Source: Pseudomethylobacillus aquaticus
GTDB lineage: Bacteria > Pseudomonadota > Gammaproteobacteria > Burkholderiales > Methylophilaceae
Reading direction: 5' to 3'
DNA: 64,000 nt
Assembly: GCF_003730115.1 (NCBI RefSeq)
Contig: NZ_RJVP01000005.1
Coordinates: 62,001-126,000 of the forward strand
Shown: positions 36,836 through 47,729 of the stretch, piece after piece
Position numbering within the stretch: the first letter of the stretch is position 1
Layout of the letters: the number at the start of each line of letters is the position of its first letter
Program-made: the position numbers and the translations under genes
The notes under the pieces: generated by a model
What the model saw: the letters and a program-made list of their open reading frames with translations, nothing else
What the model was told of the DNA's origin: nothing
The model's database searches: none

Positions 36836-38605
36836 TTATTGAATAGGACGAATGCTGGATGGAATGATCTGCGCGCCGAAGTCATTGACCAGCGCCTGCA
36901 CGAAATCATCCTGACGTATGGCGTGTTCGGCCTCCGACTGCAAACGCGCACGTTCCTGGCCCATTAGCGCAGCAGGGGTGTTGTCGCCACCGCCGGAAGA
37001 GAAATGCAGTTTGATCGGTCGATCGAAATGCTGGGAGATGGCCTGGCTGAGCTTCTGCTGATAATTCTGGTTGAGCAAATGACTATGCGCTTGCGGCACG
37101 TTCAGGTACATGGCGTTGCCGTCATAGCGCGACAATTCACAATGTTGCGCCAGCGCACGAGCCAGACCGAGTTTGAGCTGATCGACCAGGCCACGCCAGT
37201 TGCCATCGAAGGCGATGGCTGCAGTGACCAGGTCCATGGCTTCATCTGGCGCGGCCACGGCGGTAGTCGGGTCCGCGGCAGGGCTGCTGGGCCCATCGGC
37301 TTGCGAACTGTCATGCTGTTCATGGCGGGGTGCACTTTCTGCCTGCCTGACCAGGCGGGGGCTGGATTCAACCGCCTTGCTGGGCGCTGGGCTGATTTCA
37401 GCAGCTATATCGCTTGCATGAGCCGAGGTCTGACGGCTTAGCGTCTGCGTAACCTCCGTCGATCTGCCTGCAGGTGCGGGGTCACGGCTCGGGGCGGGGC
37501 TGCGCTTGTCGCCCGCCTTCTCGCCAGGCATGAATGCCAGCATGCGCAGCATGCACATGCTGAAGCCTGCTGCTTCGTCGGGTGCCAGGCCCAGATCGCG
37601 TTTGCCCAGAATGGCGATCTGGTAAAACAGTTGCACCTGTTCCGCATTTATTTGCGCCGCCATGTCCTGCAGCAGCGCGTGGTCAGGTGATGCGGTATCG
37701 GCGGCACCCGGCACGGTCTGCGCCAGTGCGATCTGATAAAGCAGGTTGGCCAGATCGGACAGGGCGGTGGAGAAGCTGATGCTGCGCTGTTCCATCTCGC
37801 GCACCTGTTGCAGCAGCGAGCTTCCATCACTGCGCAGCAGGGCTTGTAACAGCGCAAACAGATAACGCTGGTCGATAGCCCCCAGCATTTGCCGTACTTC
37901 GGCTTCGCTGACTTTGTCGCCGCCATAGGCGATGGCCTGGTCCAGCAGGGAGAGTGCGTCGCGCATGCTGCCAGCCGCAGCACGCGCCAGCAGTTGCAGC
38001 GCAGCCAGCTCGGCCGGGATCTGTTCTGCAGCCAGTACGGTCTGCATGTGTTCGGCGATGACACTGGCGGACAGTTGGCGAAGATTGAACTGCAGGCAGC
38101 GCGATAATACAGTGACCGGGACTTTTTGCGGGTCTGTGGTGGCCAGGATGAATTTGACGTGCGCCGGTGGTTCTTCCAGCGTCTTCAGCATGGCGTTGAA
38201 AGCGTGGCCGGTCAGCTGGTGGACTTCATCCAGCATATAGACCTTGAAGCGCCCTTGCGTAGGCGCATAGATGGCTTTTTCCAGCAACGCGGTCATGTCG
38301 TCGATGCCGCGATTGGAAGCGGCATCCATCTCCACATAGTCGATGAAGCTGCCCTGGTCGATGCCTACACAGGCGCTGCATTTGCCGCACGGCGTGGCAG
38401 TGATGCCGGTTTCGCAATTGAGGGATTTGGCGAGGATGCGCGACAGCGTGGTCTTGCCCACACCGCGGGTCCCCGTGAATAAATACGCGTGATGCAGGCG
38501 TTGCTGTTCGAGGGCGTTGTGCAGCGCGCGAACCACATGTTCCTGGCCCACCAATGCATCAAACGATTTTGGTCGCCACTTTCTGGCGAGAACCTGATAA
38601 CTCAT
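36836..38605 (-). CDS. dnaX: DnaX, DNA polymerase III tau/gamma subunit
   Basis: A 589-residue clamp-loader ATPase. The start is 38605 (MSYQVLARKWRPKSFDALVGQ); the open frame extends 38 codons upstream to 38719 but into the SRP RNA gene, so I reject that. Walker A is GTRGVGKTT, the zinc module is CETGITATPCGKCSACVG, Walker B/DEAH-like is MLDEVHQL and sensor 1 lies before LSRCLQF. The Pro/Ala-rich linker starts near residue 375. The usual gamma frameshift site was not identified. Clusters with ybaB and recR. Confidence 0.95.
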   Translation of the reverse strand: MSYQVLARKWRPKSFDALVGQEHVVRALHNALEQQRLHHAYLFTGTRGVGKTTLSRILAKSLNCETGITATPCGKCSACVGIDQGSFIDYVEMDAASNRGIDDMTALLEKAIYAPTQGRFKVYMLDEVHQLTGHAFNAMLKTLEEPPAHVKFILATTDPQKVPVTVLSRCLQFNLRQLSASVIAEHMQTVLAAEQIPAELAALQLLARAAAGSMRDALSLLDQAIAYGGDKVSEAEVRQMLGAIDQRYLFALLQALLRSDGSSLLQQVREMEQRSISFSTALSDLANLLYQIALAQTVPGAADTASPDHALLQDMAAQINAEQVQLFYQIAILGKRDLGLAPDEAAGFSMCMLRMLAFMPGEKAGDKRSPAPSRDPAPAGRSTEVTQTLSRQTSAHASDIAAEISPAPSKAVESSPRLVRQAESAPRHEQHDSSQADGPSSPAADPTTAVAAPDEAMDLVTAAIAFDGNWRGLVDQLKLGLARALAQHCELSRYDGNAMYLNVPQAHSHLLNQNYQQKLSQAISQHFDRPIKLHFSSGGGDNTPAALMGQERARLQSEAEHAIRQDDFVQALVNDFGAQIIPSSIRPIQ

Positions 38606-38696
38606 ATGCGATTGGACCCCGGAGATGCAGCCTGTCACTCTAGCGGAAAACCTGAACCCCGTCCAAGCACGGCCATCACGGATAACAACAGGAAAG

Positions 38697-38793
38697 GGGG
38701 CGAGCCTAACCCCCGGCACTTGCTACATAGTTGTGGCTGCTTGCTTCCGCACCTGACCAGGTTGGCTACTTCACAATGCGGGGAGGCCCGCCT
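38697..38793 (-). ncRNA. ffs: Bacterial small SRP RNA (4.5S RNA)
   Basis: About 97 nt on the minus strand. The conserved SRP domain is unmistakable: CAGGTGCGGAAGCAAGCAGC, matching the apical GGUCAGGUCCGGAAGGAAGCAG region bound by Ffh. The ends pair over a long helix (GGCGGGCCTCCCCGCA with TGCCGGGGG..GGCTCGCC). Position upstream of dnaX in the same direction is the usual one. With ftsY at 41 kb the window has both the RNA and the receptor of the SRP route. Ends are uncertain by a few nt. Confidence 0.94.
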
Positions 38794-38799
38794 TGCGTA

Positions 38800-38827
38800 A
38801 TGGTAACCGAAAGCCGGGCGAGTTCAA
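38800..38827 (-). promoter_or_regulatory. Promoter of the SRP RNA
   Basis: On the minus strand, -35 TTGAAC (38822-38827), 16-nt spacer, -10 TACCAT (38800-38805), with the RNA 5' end about seven nt downstream. Confidence 0.65.
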
Positions 38828-38888
38828 AATCGGCAGCGCGCCAAATCCTCAGAAATGCGCTTGGCAAAAAACAAGCTCTCGTCATTAT

Positions 38889-38917
38889 TTGGACTAGGCC
38901 GATACTTGCGCTATAAT
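38889..38917 (+). promoter_or_regulatory. Promoter of tRNA-Ser
   Basis: A -35 TTGGAC (38889-38894), exactly 17 nt, and a perfect -10 TATAAT (38912-38917), 14 nt before the mature tRNA. Confidence 0.8.
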
Positions 38918-38931
38918 GCGCGCCTTGTCGC

Positions 38932-39021
38932 GGAGAGGTGGATGAGCGGTTTAAGTCACCACCCTGGAAAGGTGGCACAGGGGCAACTCTGTCGCGGGTT
39001 CGAATCCCGCCCTCTCCGCCA
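38932..39021 (+). tRNA. tRNA-Ser (anticodon GGA)
   Basis: 90 nt including an encoded CCA end. Acceptor GGAGAGG pairs with CCTCTCC, followed by G discriminator and CCA. The anticodon stem CCACC / GGTGG encloses loop CTGGAAA, giving GGA, which reads UCC and UCU. A long variable arm (CACAGGGGCAACTCTGT) and T-loop GTTCGAATC are typical of tRNA-Ser. It converges with ftsX. Confidence 0.96.
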
Positions 39022-39045
39022 GTGCTGCTAGCCCTGGTTTTACTG

Positions 39046-39960
39046 TTATCCCGCCTGTTGCAACTTCGCCAACGACCTACCCACGGCGAAATACGATGCC
39101 AGCCAGCCTATGATCACCGCCGTACCGACCAGCACCAGCGATAGATCCGCCCATTGCGTGTGCAGATGAAAATCGCTGCCGTACAGTAGTGCCAGTTCCG
39201 CCACTGAGCGATTGAACGATACGATCCCTGCATACAGTAACAGCAAGGCCGCCAGCCCGCCGCCGCCGCCGTAGAGCATGCCGGCATACAGGAACGGCCT
39301 GCGGATGAATTGGTCGGTGGCGCCTATCAGCTTGCTGACTTCGATCTCTTCACGCTGCGTCATGATCTGCAGACGTATGGTGTTGGCGATGATCACCGTC
39401 AGGGCGAATGCCAGTAAGATCGCCAGCGCCAGCACCGCCTGTTTGCCCAGTTGCAGCAGCGCGTACAGGCGTTTGATCCAGCTGGCATCGGCCTGCGCCA
39501 ACTCCACACCGTCCCAAGCCTGCATCTCTTGTTGCAACGTGCTGACACTCTCCGGGTCGGTCTGCTTCAACTTGACGAAATAGGCATCCGGCAGCGGGTT
39601 CTGTTCCAGGCTGCTGGCCGGATGGTCAGTGGCGAGGCCGCTGCGGAACTCACGCCAGGCGGTGTCGCGGTCTACAAAACGTACTTCGCTCACAGCGGGG
39701 TGGCGGCGCAGTTGTTCGCCCAGTGCGGTCACGGCGGATTTTGCGATGTCCTGCTTCAGGAACAGGCTGATCTGCGCGTCGCCCTGCAACAACTCGGTGG
39801 CACGGCTGACATTGTCCACCGCCACATACAGCATGGCAGGCAGGCACAAGGCCACGCCGATCACGCTGCAGATCATCAGCGTGGAGGACAGGCTGCGGCG
39901 CATGCGCGCCAGCACCAGACGGATCGCTTGTAAGTGCTGATTTAGACGGTGTTTCATCAT
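39046..39960 (-). CDS. ftsX: FtsX, divisome ABC transporter permease
   Basis: A 304-residue membrane protein with four transmembrane segments: one after the basic N-terminus (about 24-48, LMICSVIGVALCLPAMLYVA) and three in the C-terminal half, with a periplasmic domain between. FtsEX triggers peptidoglycan hydrolysis via EnvC at the septum. The start overlaps the ftsE stop (ATGA). Confidence 0.95.
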   Translation of the reverse strand: MMKHRLNQHLQAIRLVLARMRRSLSSTLMICSVIGVALCLPAMLYVAVDNVSRATELLQGDAQISLFLKQDIAKSAVTALGEQLRRHPAVSEVRFVDRDTAWREFRSGLATDHPASSLEQNPLPDAYFVKLKQTDPESVSTLQQEMQAWDGVELAQADASWIKRLYALLQLGKQAVLALAILLAFALTVIIANTIRLQIMTQREEIEVSKLIGATDQFIRRPFLYAGMLYGGGGGLAALLLLYAGIVSFNRSVAELALLYGSDFHLHTQWADLSLVLVGTAVIIGWLASYFAVGRSLAKLQQAG

Positions 39961-40628
39961 GCGAACTCCGTGATCTGCACTTCGAGCAGGCCTTGCGACA
40001 AATGCAGGGCACGATGCGGTGACTGGCTGATGGTGTTCACGTCATGGGTGGCCACGATGACGGTGACGCCCACCTGCTGGAACGCATTGAACAAGGCCAT
40101 GATCTCGCCCGCATAGCTTTCGTCCAGATTGCCGGTCGGTTCGTCGGCGATCAGGATGGAAGGGCGGCTCACCACGGCACGGGCGATGGCCAGTCGTTGC
40201 TGTTCACCGCCGGATAGCGTGATCGGCATGGCTTTTTCCTTGTTCAGCAAACCCACTTTGTCCAGCGCCGCACGGATGCGTTTTGCTGCATCGCTACCGG
40301 TCACGCCGTTGATGTACAGCGGCAGCGCCACATTCTCAAAGCAGTTGCGGTCATAAAGCAGTTTGTGGTCCTGGAACACCAGGCCGAATTTGCGTCGCAG
40401 ATAGGGGATGACGGCCGGACGCAGTTTGCTGATGTTCTGGTTGCCGATGAGCACCGTGCCCGAGGTGGGCCGCTCGATGGCGGCCATCAGTTTCAGCAGG
40501 GTGCTCTTGCCGGCACCGGATTGGCCGGTGAGCAGCACCAGTTCGCCTTCGGCGATCTCAAATGAAACGCCGCGCAGGATCTCGTCACTGCCGGGATAAC
40601 GTTTACGTACCTGATCAAAGCGGATCAT
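39957..40628 (-). CDS. ftsE: FtsE, divisome ABC transporter ATPase
   Basis: A 223-residue ABC ATPase. Start at 40628 ([20 protein letters not shown]); the frame extends to 40784 into non-homologous sequence, which I reject. Walker A is [12 protein letters not shown], signature [14 protein letters not shown] and Walker [13 protein letters not shown]. It pairs with FtsX. ftsY lies upstream in the same direction with a 103-nt spacer, the classic ftsY-ftsE-ftsX order. Confidence 0.96.
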   Translation of the reverse strand: MIRFDQVRKRYPGSDEILRGVSFEIAEGELVLLTGQSGAGKSTLLKLMAAIERPTSGTVLIGNQNISKLRPAVIPYLRRKFGLVFQDHKLLYDRNCFENVALPLYINGVTGSDAAKRIRAALDKVGLLNKEKAMPITLSGGEQQRLAIARAVVSRPSILIADEPTGNLDESYAGEIMALFNAFQQVGVTVIVATHDVNTISQSPHRALHLSQGLLEVQITEFA

Positions 40629-40731
40629 GCGTCGCGGTCCTTCTCGAAAACGCTGACATAAAAAAACGATCACCCAAGCCGGCGCTGGCTGAGCCCAACG
40701 CTGCTGCACGACAGTCGCCGCCAGGGTGCGC

Positions 40732-41781
40732 TCAGGCAAACAAGGCATCGACGAACTCTGCAGCCTTGAACGGGCGCAGGTCATCGATGTTCTCGCCTAC
40801 ACCGATATAACGGATGGGGATAGGCCGTGCCTGGGCGATGGCCGCGATCACGCCACCCTTGGCGCTGCCATCCAGCTTGCTCAATACCAGCCCTGTCACA
40901 CCCAGCGCATCGTCGAACGCTTTTACCTGAGTGACTGCATTCTGGCCGGTGTTGGCATCCAGCACCAGCAGCACTTCATGCGGCGCCCCCGGCAAGGCCT
41001 TGTTGATCACGCGCTGCACCTTGCGGATCTCCTCCATGAGGTTGAGCTGGGTGGGCAATCGTCCGGCCGTGTCGGCCAGTACGATATCGATGCCACGCGC
41101 CTGCGCCGCATTCACTGCATCGAACATCACTGCTGCCGCATCACCACTTTGCTGCGAAATGACCTGTACCTGATTGCGCTCGCCCCAGGCTTGCAGTTGC
41201 TCACGTGCGGCAGCCCGGAAGGTGTCACCAGCCGCGATCAGGACGGATTTCCCTTCGGCCTGGAATTGCCGCGCCAGCTTGCCTATGGTGGTGGTCTTGC
41301 CAGCGCCATTCACGCCAGCCAGCATGATGACAAAAGGTTTGTGTGTGGTGTGCAGCGGCTGTTCCAGCGTGAGCAGCAGCTCCAGCAGGGATTGCTTTAG
41401 CGCTTCGCGTAGTTGGTGAGTGTCGCTCAAGCTCTGACGTTTGACGCGCGCGCGCACTTGTTCAAGCAGGCTTTGCGTAGCGGCTACGCCTACATCTGCG
41501 GTTAACAAGATGGTCTCCAGTTCTTCATACACCGCTTCGTCGATCTTGCCGCCGTTGAACAGGCTGGCGAACTGGCTGCCCAGCTGGTCACGCGTGCGCG
41601 ACAAGCCCTGCTTCAATCGCGCGGCCCAGCTCAGGCTGGCAATATGCTCGGCTTCAGCAGGCGGCGTGATCGCCACTGGATCAGGCGTTTGATGTATTTG
41701 TGCATGGCCGCTATCGCCTGGCGCTGCAGTCGGTTGTTTGGGGGCCTCTGCAGGCGTGGATTTTTTGAACAGATTAAACAT
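40732..41781 (-). CDS. ftsY: FtsY, signal recognition particle receptor GTPase
   Basis: A 349-residue SRP receptor. A short Pro/Ala-rich acidic A domain (residues 1-50, beginning MFNLFKKSTPAEAPKQP) precedes the NG domain: N helices, then P-loop AGVNGAGKTTTIGKLA, DTFRAAA, LADTAGR, and SKLDGSAKGG. It targets ribosome-SRP complexes to SecYEG. Upstream lies a 351-nt region with degenerate 15-bp repeats. Confidence 0.97.
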   Translation of the reverse strand: MFNLFKKSTPAEAPKQPTAAPGDSGHAQIHQTPDPVAITPPAEAEHIASLSWAARLKQGLSRTRDQLGSQFASLFNGGKIDEAVYEELETILLTADVGVAATQSLLEQVRARVKRQSLSDTHQLREALKQSLLELLLTLEQPLHTTHKPFVIMLAGVNGAGKTTTIGKLARQFQAEGKSVLIAAGDTFRAAAREQLQAWGERNQVQVISQQSGDAAAVMFDAVNAAQARGIDIVLADTAGRLPTQLNLMEEIRKVQRVINKALPGAPHEVLLVLDANTGQNAVTQVKAFDDALGVTGLVLSKLDGSAKGGVIAAIAQARPIPIRYIGVGENIDDLRPFKAAEFVDALFA

Positions 41782-41817
41782 TACTCTCTATCATGGCTGT
41801 CTGATGTGGCTATTCAA

Positions 41818-41877
41818 GTACTGCCCGGTCTTGTACTGCGCGGTCTTATAGTCTGACGACTTGTACTCTGACGTGTT
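41818..41877. repeat. Four degenerate 15-bp tandem units upstream of ftsY
   Basis: Units GTACTGCCCGGTCTT, GTACTGCGCGGTCTT, ATAGTCTGACGACTT and GTACTCTGACGTGTT are consecutive. The first two differ at one base; all keep a (G/A)TA start and TT end. Confidence 0.7.
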
Positions 41878-42042
41878 GGCATGGCGCTGAACCCGTGCAC
41901 CCGCTTAGGCTTGCCAGTCGAGCGTAGGCTCAGCTGGAACAGGGTACTCCGTTGTGCCGACCGTGGGGGCTGACGGATAGTATTATTTTAGTCGTGTTGC
42001 CGTGGCGGCGCCACGAAACTTAGCCAGTCGAGCCGGGTCAGA

Positions 42043-42071
42043 TTGGTGCAATAAACACGGGCCGCTATAAT
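42043..42071 (+). promoter_or_regulatory. Promoter of the M16 peptidase operon
   Basis: A -35 TTGGTG (42043-42048), exactly 17 nt, and a perfect -10 TATAAT (42066-42071), about 60 nt before the GTG start. Confidence 0.75.
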
Positions 42072-42132
42072 CTGCCACCCCGTTCTGCCACCCGTGCAGT
42101 AAGCTCACCGCACTTTCGAGGAGAATAAAGCC

Positions 42133-43488
42133 GTGTCAATTCGCAGTTTAATGCTGTTGTTGCTGTGTGTGCCGACGATTGCGCTGGCCAATGTGCATGA
42201 GTTCAAGCTCAGCAACGGCATGCGCATCATCGTCAAGGAAGACCACCGCTCGCCCGTGGTGGTGTCTCAGGTCTGGTACCGTGCGGGTAGTATGGACGAG
42301 GTGAACGGCAAGACCGGGGTCGCCCACGTGCTTGAACACATGATGTTCAAAGGCACCAAGACCATCAAGCCCGGCCAGTTCTCGCGCATCATCGCAGCGG
42401 CAGGTGGTCGCGAGAATGCGTTCACCGGCACCGATTACACCGGCTACTACCAGCAACTGGAGAAATCCCAGCTGCCTTTGTCCATCAAGATGGAAGCGGA
42501 TCGCATGGTCAACCTCAAGCTGACCGATGAAGAGTTCGCCAAAGAGGTGAAGGTGGTGATGGAAGAGCGGCGCTGGCGTACGGACGACAAGCCACAAGGG
42601 CTGATCAACGAACAATTCAACCGTGCCATGTTCACGGCACACCCGTATGGTCGCCCCATCGTAGGCTGGATGAACGATCTGGAGAACATGACCGCTGAAG
42701 ATGCGCGCGAGTGGTACCGCACCTGGTATGCCCCCAACAATGCCACGCTGGTGGTGGCAGGTGATGTGAAGGCTGCGGATGTATTGAAACTGGCCCAGCA
42801 GCATTTCGGCCCGATCAAGGCACGACCACTGCCAGCCCGCAAGCCACAGACCGAACCGCCCCAGCTTGGCCTCAAGCGTGTGGTGGTGAAAGCACCAGCC
42901 AAACTGCCTTATATCCGCATGGGCTACCATGTGCCCGCACTGCAGGACGCGGACAAGGACTGGGAGCCGTATGCGCTGCAGATCCTTTCCGGCGTGCTGG
43001 ACGGCAATGCCTCGGCACGCTTGAATCAGCAGCTGGTGCGCGAGCGTCAACTGGCCGTGGAAGCGAGCGCCGGTTACAACATGATACGGCGTGGACGTGA
43101 GGCGGTGTTCGAACTTGATGGCACGCCAAGTGAAGGCAAGAGTGTGAACGAGCTGGAAGCCGCCTTACTTGAGCAGGTGGAGCAGATCAAGATTTCTGGC
43201 ATCACGCCGGAAGAATTGCAGCGCGTCAAAGCGCAGGTGATCGCCAGCGACGTGTATCAGCGAGATTCCGTATTCGCCCAAGCCATGACCATAGGCACCC
43301 TGGAGACGGCTGGCTTCTCCTGGCGCATCCTGCCTGGTTACCCTGCCAAGCTGTCTGCCGTGACCGCCGAGCAGGTGCAGGCCGTTGCCAAAAAGTACCT
43401 GACTCCGGATAACCTCACCATCGCCACGCTGGACCCGCAACCCATAGACCCGAATGCAAAACCCAAGGGGAAGCCAAGTGATCACTAA
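42133..43488 (+). CDS. Periplasmic M16 zinc peptidase, catalytic subunit
   Basis: A 451-residue pitrilysin-family (PqqL/YmxG-like) protease with a signal peptide (MSIRSLMLLLLCVPTIALA). The inverted zinc motif HVLEH lies in TGVAHVLEHMMFKGT, with the distal Glu in the KEVKVVMEERRWR segment. It starts with GTG behind GAGGAG. The downstream gene encodes the non-catalytic partner, a two-subunit arrangement like mitochondrial processing peptidase and bacterial M16B pairs. Substrates are unknown, probably periplasmic peptides. Confidence 0.93.
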   Translation: MSIRSLMLLLLCVPTIALANVHEFKLSNGMRIIVKEDHRSPVVVSQVWYRAGSMDEVNGKTGVAHVLEHMMFKGTKTIKPGQFSRIIAAAGGRENAFTGTDYTGYYQQLEKSQLPLSIKMEADRMVNLKLTDEEFAKEVKVVMEERRWRTDDKPQGLINEQFNRAMFTAHPYGRPIVGWMNDLENMTAEDAREWYRTWYAPNNATLVVAGDVKAADVLKLAQQHFGPIKARPLPARKPQTEPPQLGLKRVVVKAPAKLPYIRMGYHVPALQDADKDWEPYALQILSGVLDGNASARLNQQLVRERQLAVEASAGYNMIRRGREAVFELDGTPSEGKSVNELEAALLEQVEQIKISGITPEELQRVKAQVIASDVYQRDSVFAQAMTIGTLETAGFSWRILPGYPAKLSAVTAEQVQAVAKKYLTPDNLTIATLDPQPIDPNAKPKGKPSDH

Positions 43489-44798
43489 GTTATACCAAAC
43501 CCTATGCCGTGCCGTGCCGGTACTGGCCATCCTGAGTTTTAGCCTAGGCTTCAGCCTGAGCACGCAGGCAGCCGTGAATATCCAGCAATGGCAGACCAGC
43601 CAGGGCGCACAAGTCTATTTCGTGGAGAACCACGACCTGCCCATGCTGGACATGAGCGTCACGTTCGCCGCTGGTAGTGCCCGTGACAGCCAGGATAAAG
43701 CCGGTGTGGCAGGCATCACCCGCTACATGATGACGCTGGGCGCTGGTGGGCTCAGCGATGAACAGATCTCCACGCGTCTCGCCGATATCGGTGCCGAGAT
43801 GAGTGGCGATCTGGATGCAGACCGTGCCGGCTTCAAGCTGCGCACACTGAGCAGCGAACGTGAGCGTGAGCAGGCGTTGGCGGTCTACAGCGCCATCCTG
43901 CACAAGCCGGACTTCCCGGAAGCCGTGTTGACGCGCGAGAAGGCGCGTATCCTGGCAGGCCTCAAGGAAGCGGCCACGCAGCCCGAAAGCATGGCCAACC
44001 GTGCCTTCATGCAAGCGCTTTATGGTAAACATCCTTATGCCAATGACGAGAGCGGCGAGCTGACCACCGTGCCACAGATCCAGGCGGCTGATCTGCGTGC
44101 CTTCTATCAGCGCTATTACGCTGCCCAGGGCGCAGTGATCGCGCTGATTGGCGATCTTACCCGTGCCCAGGCGGAGCAATTGGCTGAACGCCTGTCGGCA
44201 GGGCTGCCAAGCGCTGAACCTGTGCCTGCTTTACCAGCCGTTACTTACCCGCAGCAAGCCGTGGAGCAGCGTATCCCGCATCCGGCCAGTCAGGCGCATA
44301 TCCTGCTCGGTTACCCTGGCGTTAAGCGCATAGATCCGGACTATTTCCCGCTGTATGTGGGCAATTACATCCTGGGCGGTGGCGGCTTTGTGTCACGCCT
44401 GACCGAAGAAGTGCGCGAGAAGCGCGGCCTGGTCTACAGTGTCTACAGCTACTTCCTGCCTCTGTCCGAGCTGGGCCCATTCCAGTTGGGACTGCAGACC
44501 AAGCAGGCGCAAGCCAACGAGGCCCTGCAGCTGGTGCGCAGCACGCTGGGCAACTTCATCAGCAAAGGTGTCAGCGAAAAAGAGTTGAAAGCCGCCAAGC
44601 AGAACATCATCGGCGGTTTCCCGTTGCGGCTGGACAGCAATGCCAAGATACTGGAATATCTGTCCGTGATCGGTTTCTACAAATTGCCATTGACCTACCT
44701 TGATGATTTCAACAAAAAAGTGGCCGCTGTGACGGCGGCGCAGATCCAGGACGCGTTCAAGCGTCGTGTAGACCCAGACCGCATGGTCACGGTGATCG

Positions 44799-44815
<17 letters not shown>
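43478..44815 (+). CDS. Periplasmic M16-family protein, non-catalytic partner
   Basis: A 445-residue M16 protein with signal peptide (to about STQAA). At the position of HxxEH it has ITRYM in KAGVAGITRYMMTLGAG, so the zinc ligands and catalytic Glu are missing. The C-terminal half keeps the Arg/Tyr pair region (SRLTEEVREKRGLVYSVYSYF), as in MPP-alpha-like subunits that bind substrate. Start is taken at GTG 43478 with AGGGGAA upstream; an ATG at 43454 is in frame but lacks a site. It overlaps the first M16 gene by 11 nt. Confidence 0.9.
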
Positions 44816-46096
<1,281 letters not shown>

Positions 46097-46117
46097 AAGC
46101 ACTTGAGGAGAGACGCA

Positions 46118-46519
46118 ATGCGCATACTGCATACCATGTTACGCGTGGGTAACCTGCAACGTTCCATCGATTTCTACCAGCGCGTGCTGGGTATGCGTCT
46201 GCTGCGGCAGCAAGACTACCCGGATGGCCGTTTTTCGCTCGCCTTTGTGGGCTATGGCAGCGAGAACGAGCACAGCGCACTGGAGCTCACCCACAACTGG
46301 GATACCGACAAGTATGAATTGGGCAACGCTTACGGCCATATCGCGCTGGAAGTGGACGACGCTTACGCGGCCTGTGAGCAGGTGAGGCAGGCCGGTGGCA
46401 AGGTGGTGCGCGAAGCTGGCCCGATGAAACATGGCACCATCGTCATCGCCTTTGTCGAAGACCCGGATGGTTACAAGATCGAGTTCATCCAGAAGGGCAC
46501 CATCAGCTACCCGGCATAA
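46118..46519 (+). CDS. gloA: Lactoylglutathione lyase (glyoxalase I)
   Basis: A 133-residue VOC-superfamily enzyme. The start [21 protein letters not shown] and the segments [23 protein letters not shown] and [14 protein letters not shown] match GloA, with metal ligands His6, Glu (LELT), His (GHIA) and Glu (KIEFI). It isomerises the methylglyoxal-glutathione hemithioacetal, the first step of methylglyoxal removal. ATG 46118 follows a GAGGAGA site; an upstream ATG at 46103 is less typical. A strong hairpin follows. Confidence 0.95.
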   Translation: MRILHTMLRVGNLQRSIDFYQRVLGMRLLRQQDYPDGRFSLAFVGYGSENEHSALELTHNWDTDKYELGNAYGHIALEVDDAYAACEQVRQAGGKVVREAGPMKHGTIVIAFVEDPDGYKIEFIQKGTISYPA

Positions 46520-46562
46520 GCCTTGCGCTCCCGCCCGCGCTTTGCGCAGTGGCCGATAGCGG

Positions 46563-46598
46563 CAATAACAAAGCCTGCGCAAGCGGGCTTTGTTATTG
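46563..46598 (+). terminator. Terminator after gloA
   Basis: A 16-bp stem (CAATAACAAAGCC paired with GGCTTTGTTATTG, extended by TGC/GCG with one G-T pair) closes on GCAA. Little T-run follows, but the AT-rich lower stem is U-rich on the 3' side. Confidence 0.75.
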
Positions 46599-46756
46599 CA
46601 TGTCTTGTTTTGAACGGATGCTTGTCATCGCTGTTTCATTTTTCTGCATCATCGCCGCAATAAGCATTTATTAAGCTGGCAACCGTAGCTGAGGGGCTCG
46701 GTCAATGTATTGCTTGATAAAGACTCCCCCAGCGTTGTTGCTAAAGGATGGCGAGG

Positions 46757-47722
46757 ATGCAAGCCTCAAACACGAATTCCATGATCGTCTGGCGTTTGCT
46801 GGATGGTAAACCAGGCCACGAGAACCAGTCACTGGGCCTGGTAAAAGCCCTAAAACGCAAACAACACTGTATAGCCATTGATATCGCTATCTGCGGTGGT
46901 GTAGAGCCCATGCTGAGCTTGGCCACATCGACCTGGTCCCCAGGCACTGGGCACCCTGCGCCTGATTTGATCGTGGGAGCTGGTCACGGCACACATTGGC
47001 ATCTGCTTGCTGCCAGGCGTGCCTACGGTGGCAGGGCTGTCGTGCTGATGCAGCCCAGTCTGCCTGTTGCCTGGTTTGATTTGTGCCTGATCCCCCAGCA
47101 TGACCAGTATCGAGGGCATGGCGATTTTATCGAAACCCGTGGGGTGCTGAATCCGCTGCAGGCCGACGGCATTCACCAGCAGGATCGTGCCCTGATCATG
47201 CTGGGCGGCCCGTCACGGCATTGTGACTGGGACACTCCTGGCATGCTGATGCAGATCACTCAGTTGCTGGCACACAATCCAGATATACACTACACGCTGA
47301 CCACCTCGCGCAGAACGCCAGATCATATGCTGGTTGCCCTGAACGGCTTGGTGATGCCCAACCTGAGCGTGGTGCCGTTTCATCAGACTGCGCCTGGCTG
47401 GGTAGCCGAGCAGCTGGCGCTAGCCTCAACGGCCTGGGTGTCCGAGGATTCGGTCTCCATGGTGTACGAAGCACTCACAGCAAGAGTTTCTGTTGGTTTG
47501 CTGAACTTGCCTTTGAAGCAGGAAAGTCGCGTGTCGCGTGGTGTGGCCGGTCTGATACGCCATGGCCAGGTCACGCGTTTTGATGTACATCAGCAGTACA
47601 AGCGTGTGCTGCACCCGGTGCCAGGCTTCATCGAGGCAGATCGTTGTGCCAGTCATATCCTGCATCACTGGATGGCTCCCCGCGTTACGCTGCAGCCGCA
47701 AATCGTGTTGCAGGCCAGCTAG
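46757..47722 (+). CDS. ELM1-like (DUF1022) protein, glycan-locus
   Basis: A 321-residue protein of the mitochondrial fission ELM1 family (DUF1022), a GT-B-like fold widespread in proteobacterial surface-glycan loci. The N-terminal VWRLLDGKPGHENQSLGLV and central ALIMLGGPSRHCDWD segments are family hallmarks, and the SEDSVSMVYEALTARVSVGLL block is the usual nucleotide-sugar-binding-like end. Start chosen at 46757 with AAAGG upstream; 46748 is three codons earlier. Enzymatic role unproven. It opens a run of five glycan genes. Confidence 0.85.
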   Translation: MQASNTNSMIVWRLLDGKPGHENQSLGLVKALKRKQHCIAIDIAICGGVEPMLSLATSTWSPGTGHPAPDLIVGAGHGTHWHLLAARRAYGGRAVVLMQPSLPVAWFDLCLIPQHDQYRGHGDFIETRGVLNPLQADGIHQQDRALIMLGGPSRHCDWDTPGMLMQITQLLAHNPDIHYTLTTSRRTPDHMLVALNGLVMPNLSVVPFHQTAPGWVAEQLALASTAWVSEDSVSMVYEALTARVSVGLLNLPLKQESRVSRGVAGLIRHGQVTRFDVHQQYKRVLHPVPGFIEADRCASHILHHWMAPRVTLQPQIVLQAS

Positions 47723-47729
47723 GGATGAC

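Larger units (their letters stand above)
41782..42132. other. 351-nt divergent intergenic region between ftsY and the M16 peptidase genes
   Basis: No gene is seen. It holds four degenerate 15-bp units (41818-41877), a repeated 11-mer GCCAGTCGAGC (41913-41923 and 42023-42033) and the promoter at 42043-42071. Transcripts for both divergent genes must start here. Confidence 0.6.

Noticed and set aside
38606-38719. 38-codon N-terminal extension of dnaX
   Set aside because: It runs into the SRP RNA gene and precedes the conserved MSYQVLARKWRP start.
40629-40784. 52-codon N-terminal extension of ftsE
   Set aside because: Overlaps the ftsY end, lacks homology-like features, and the family start [13 protein letters not shown] is internal at 40628.
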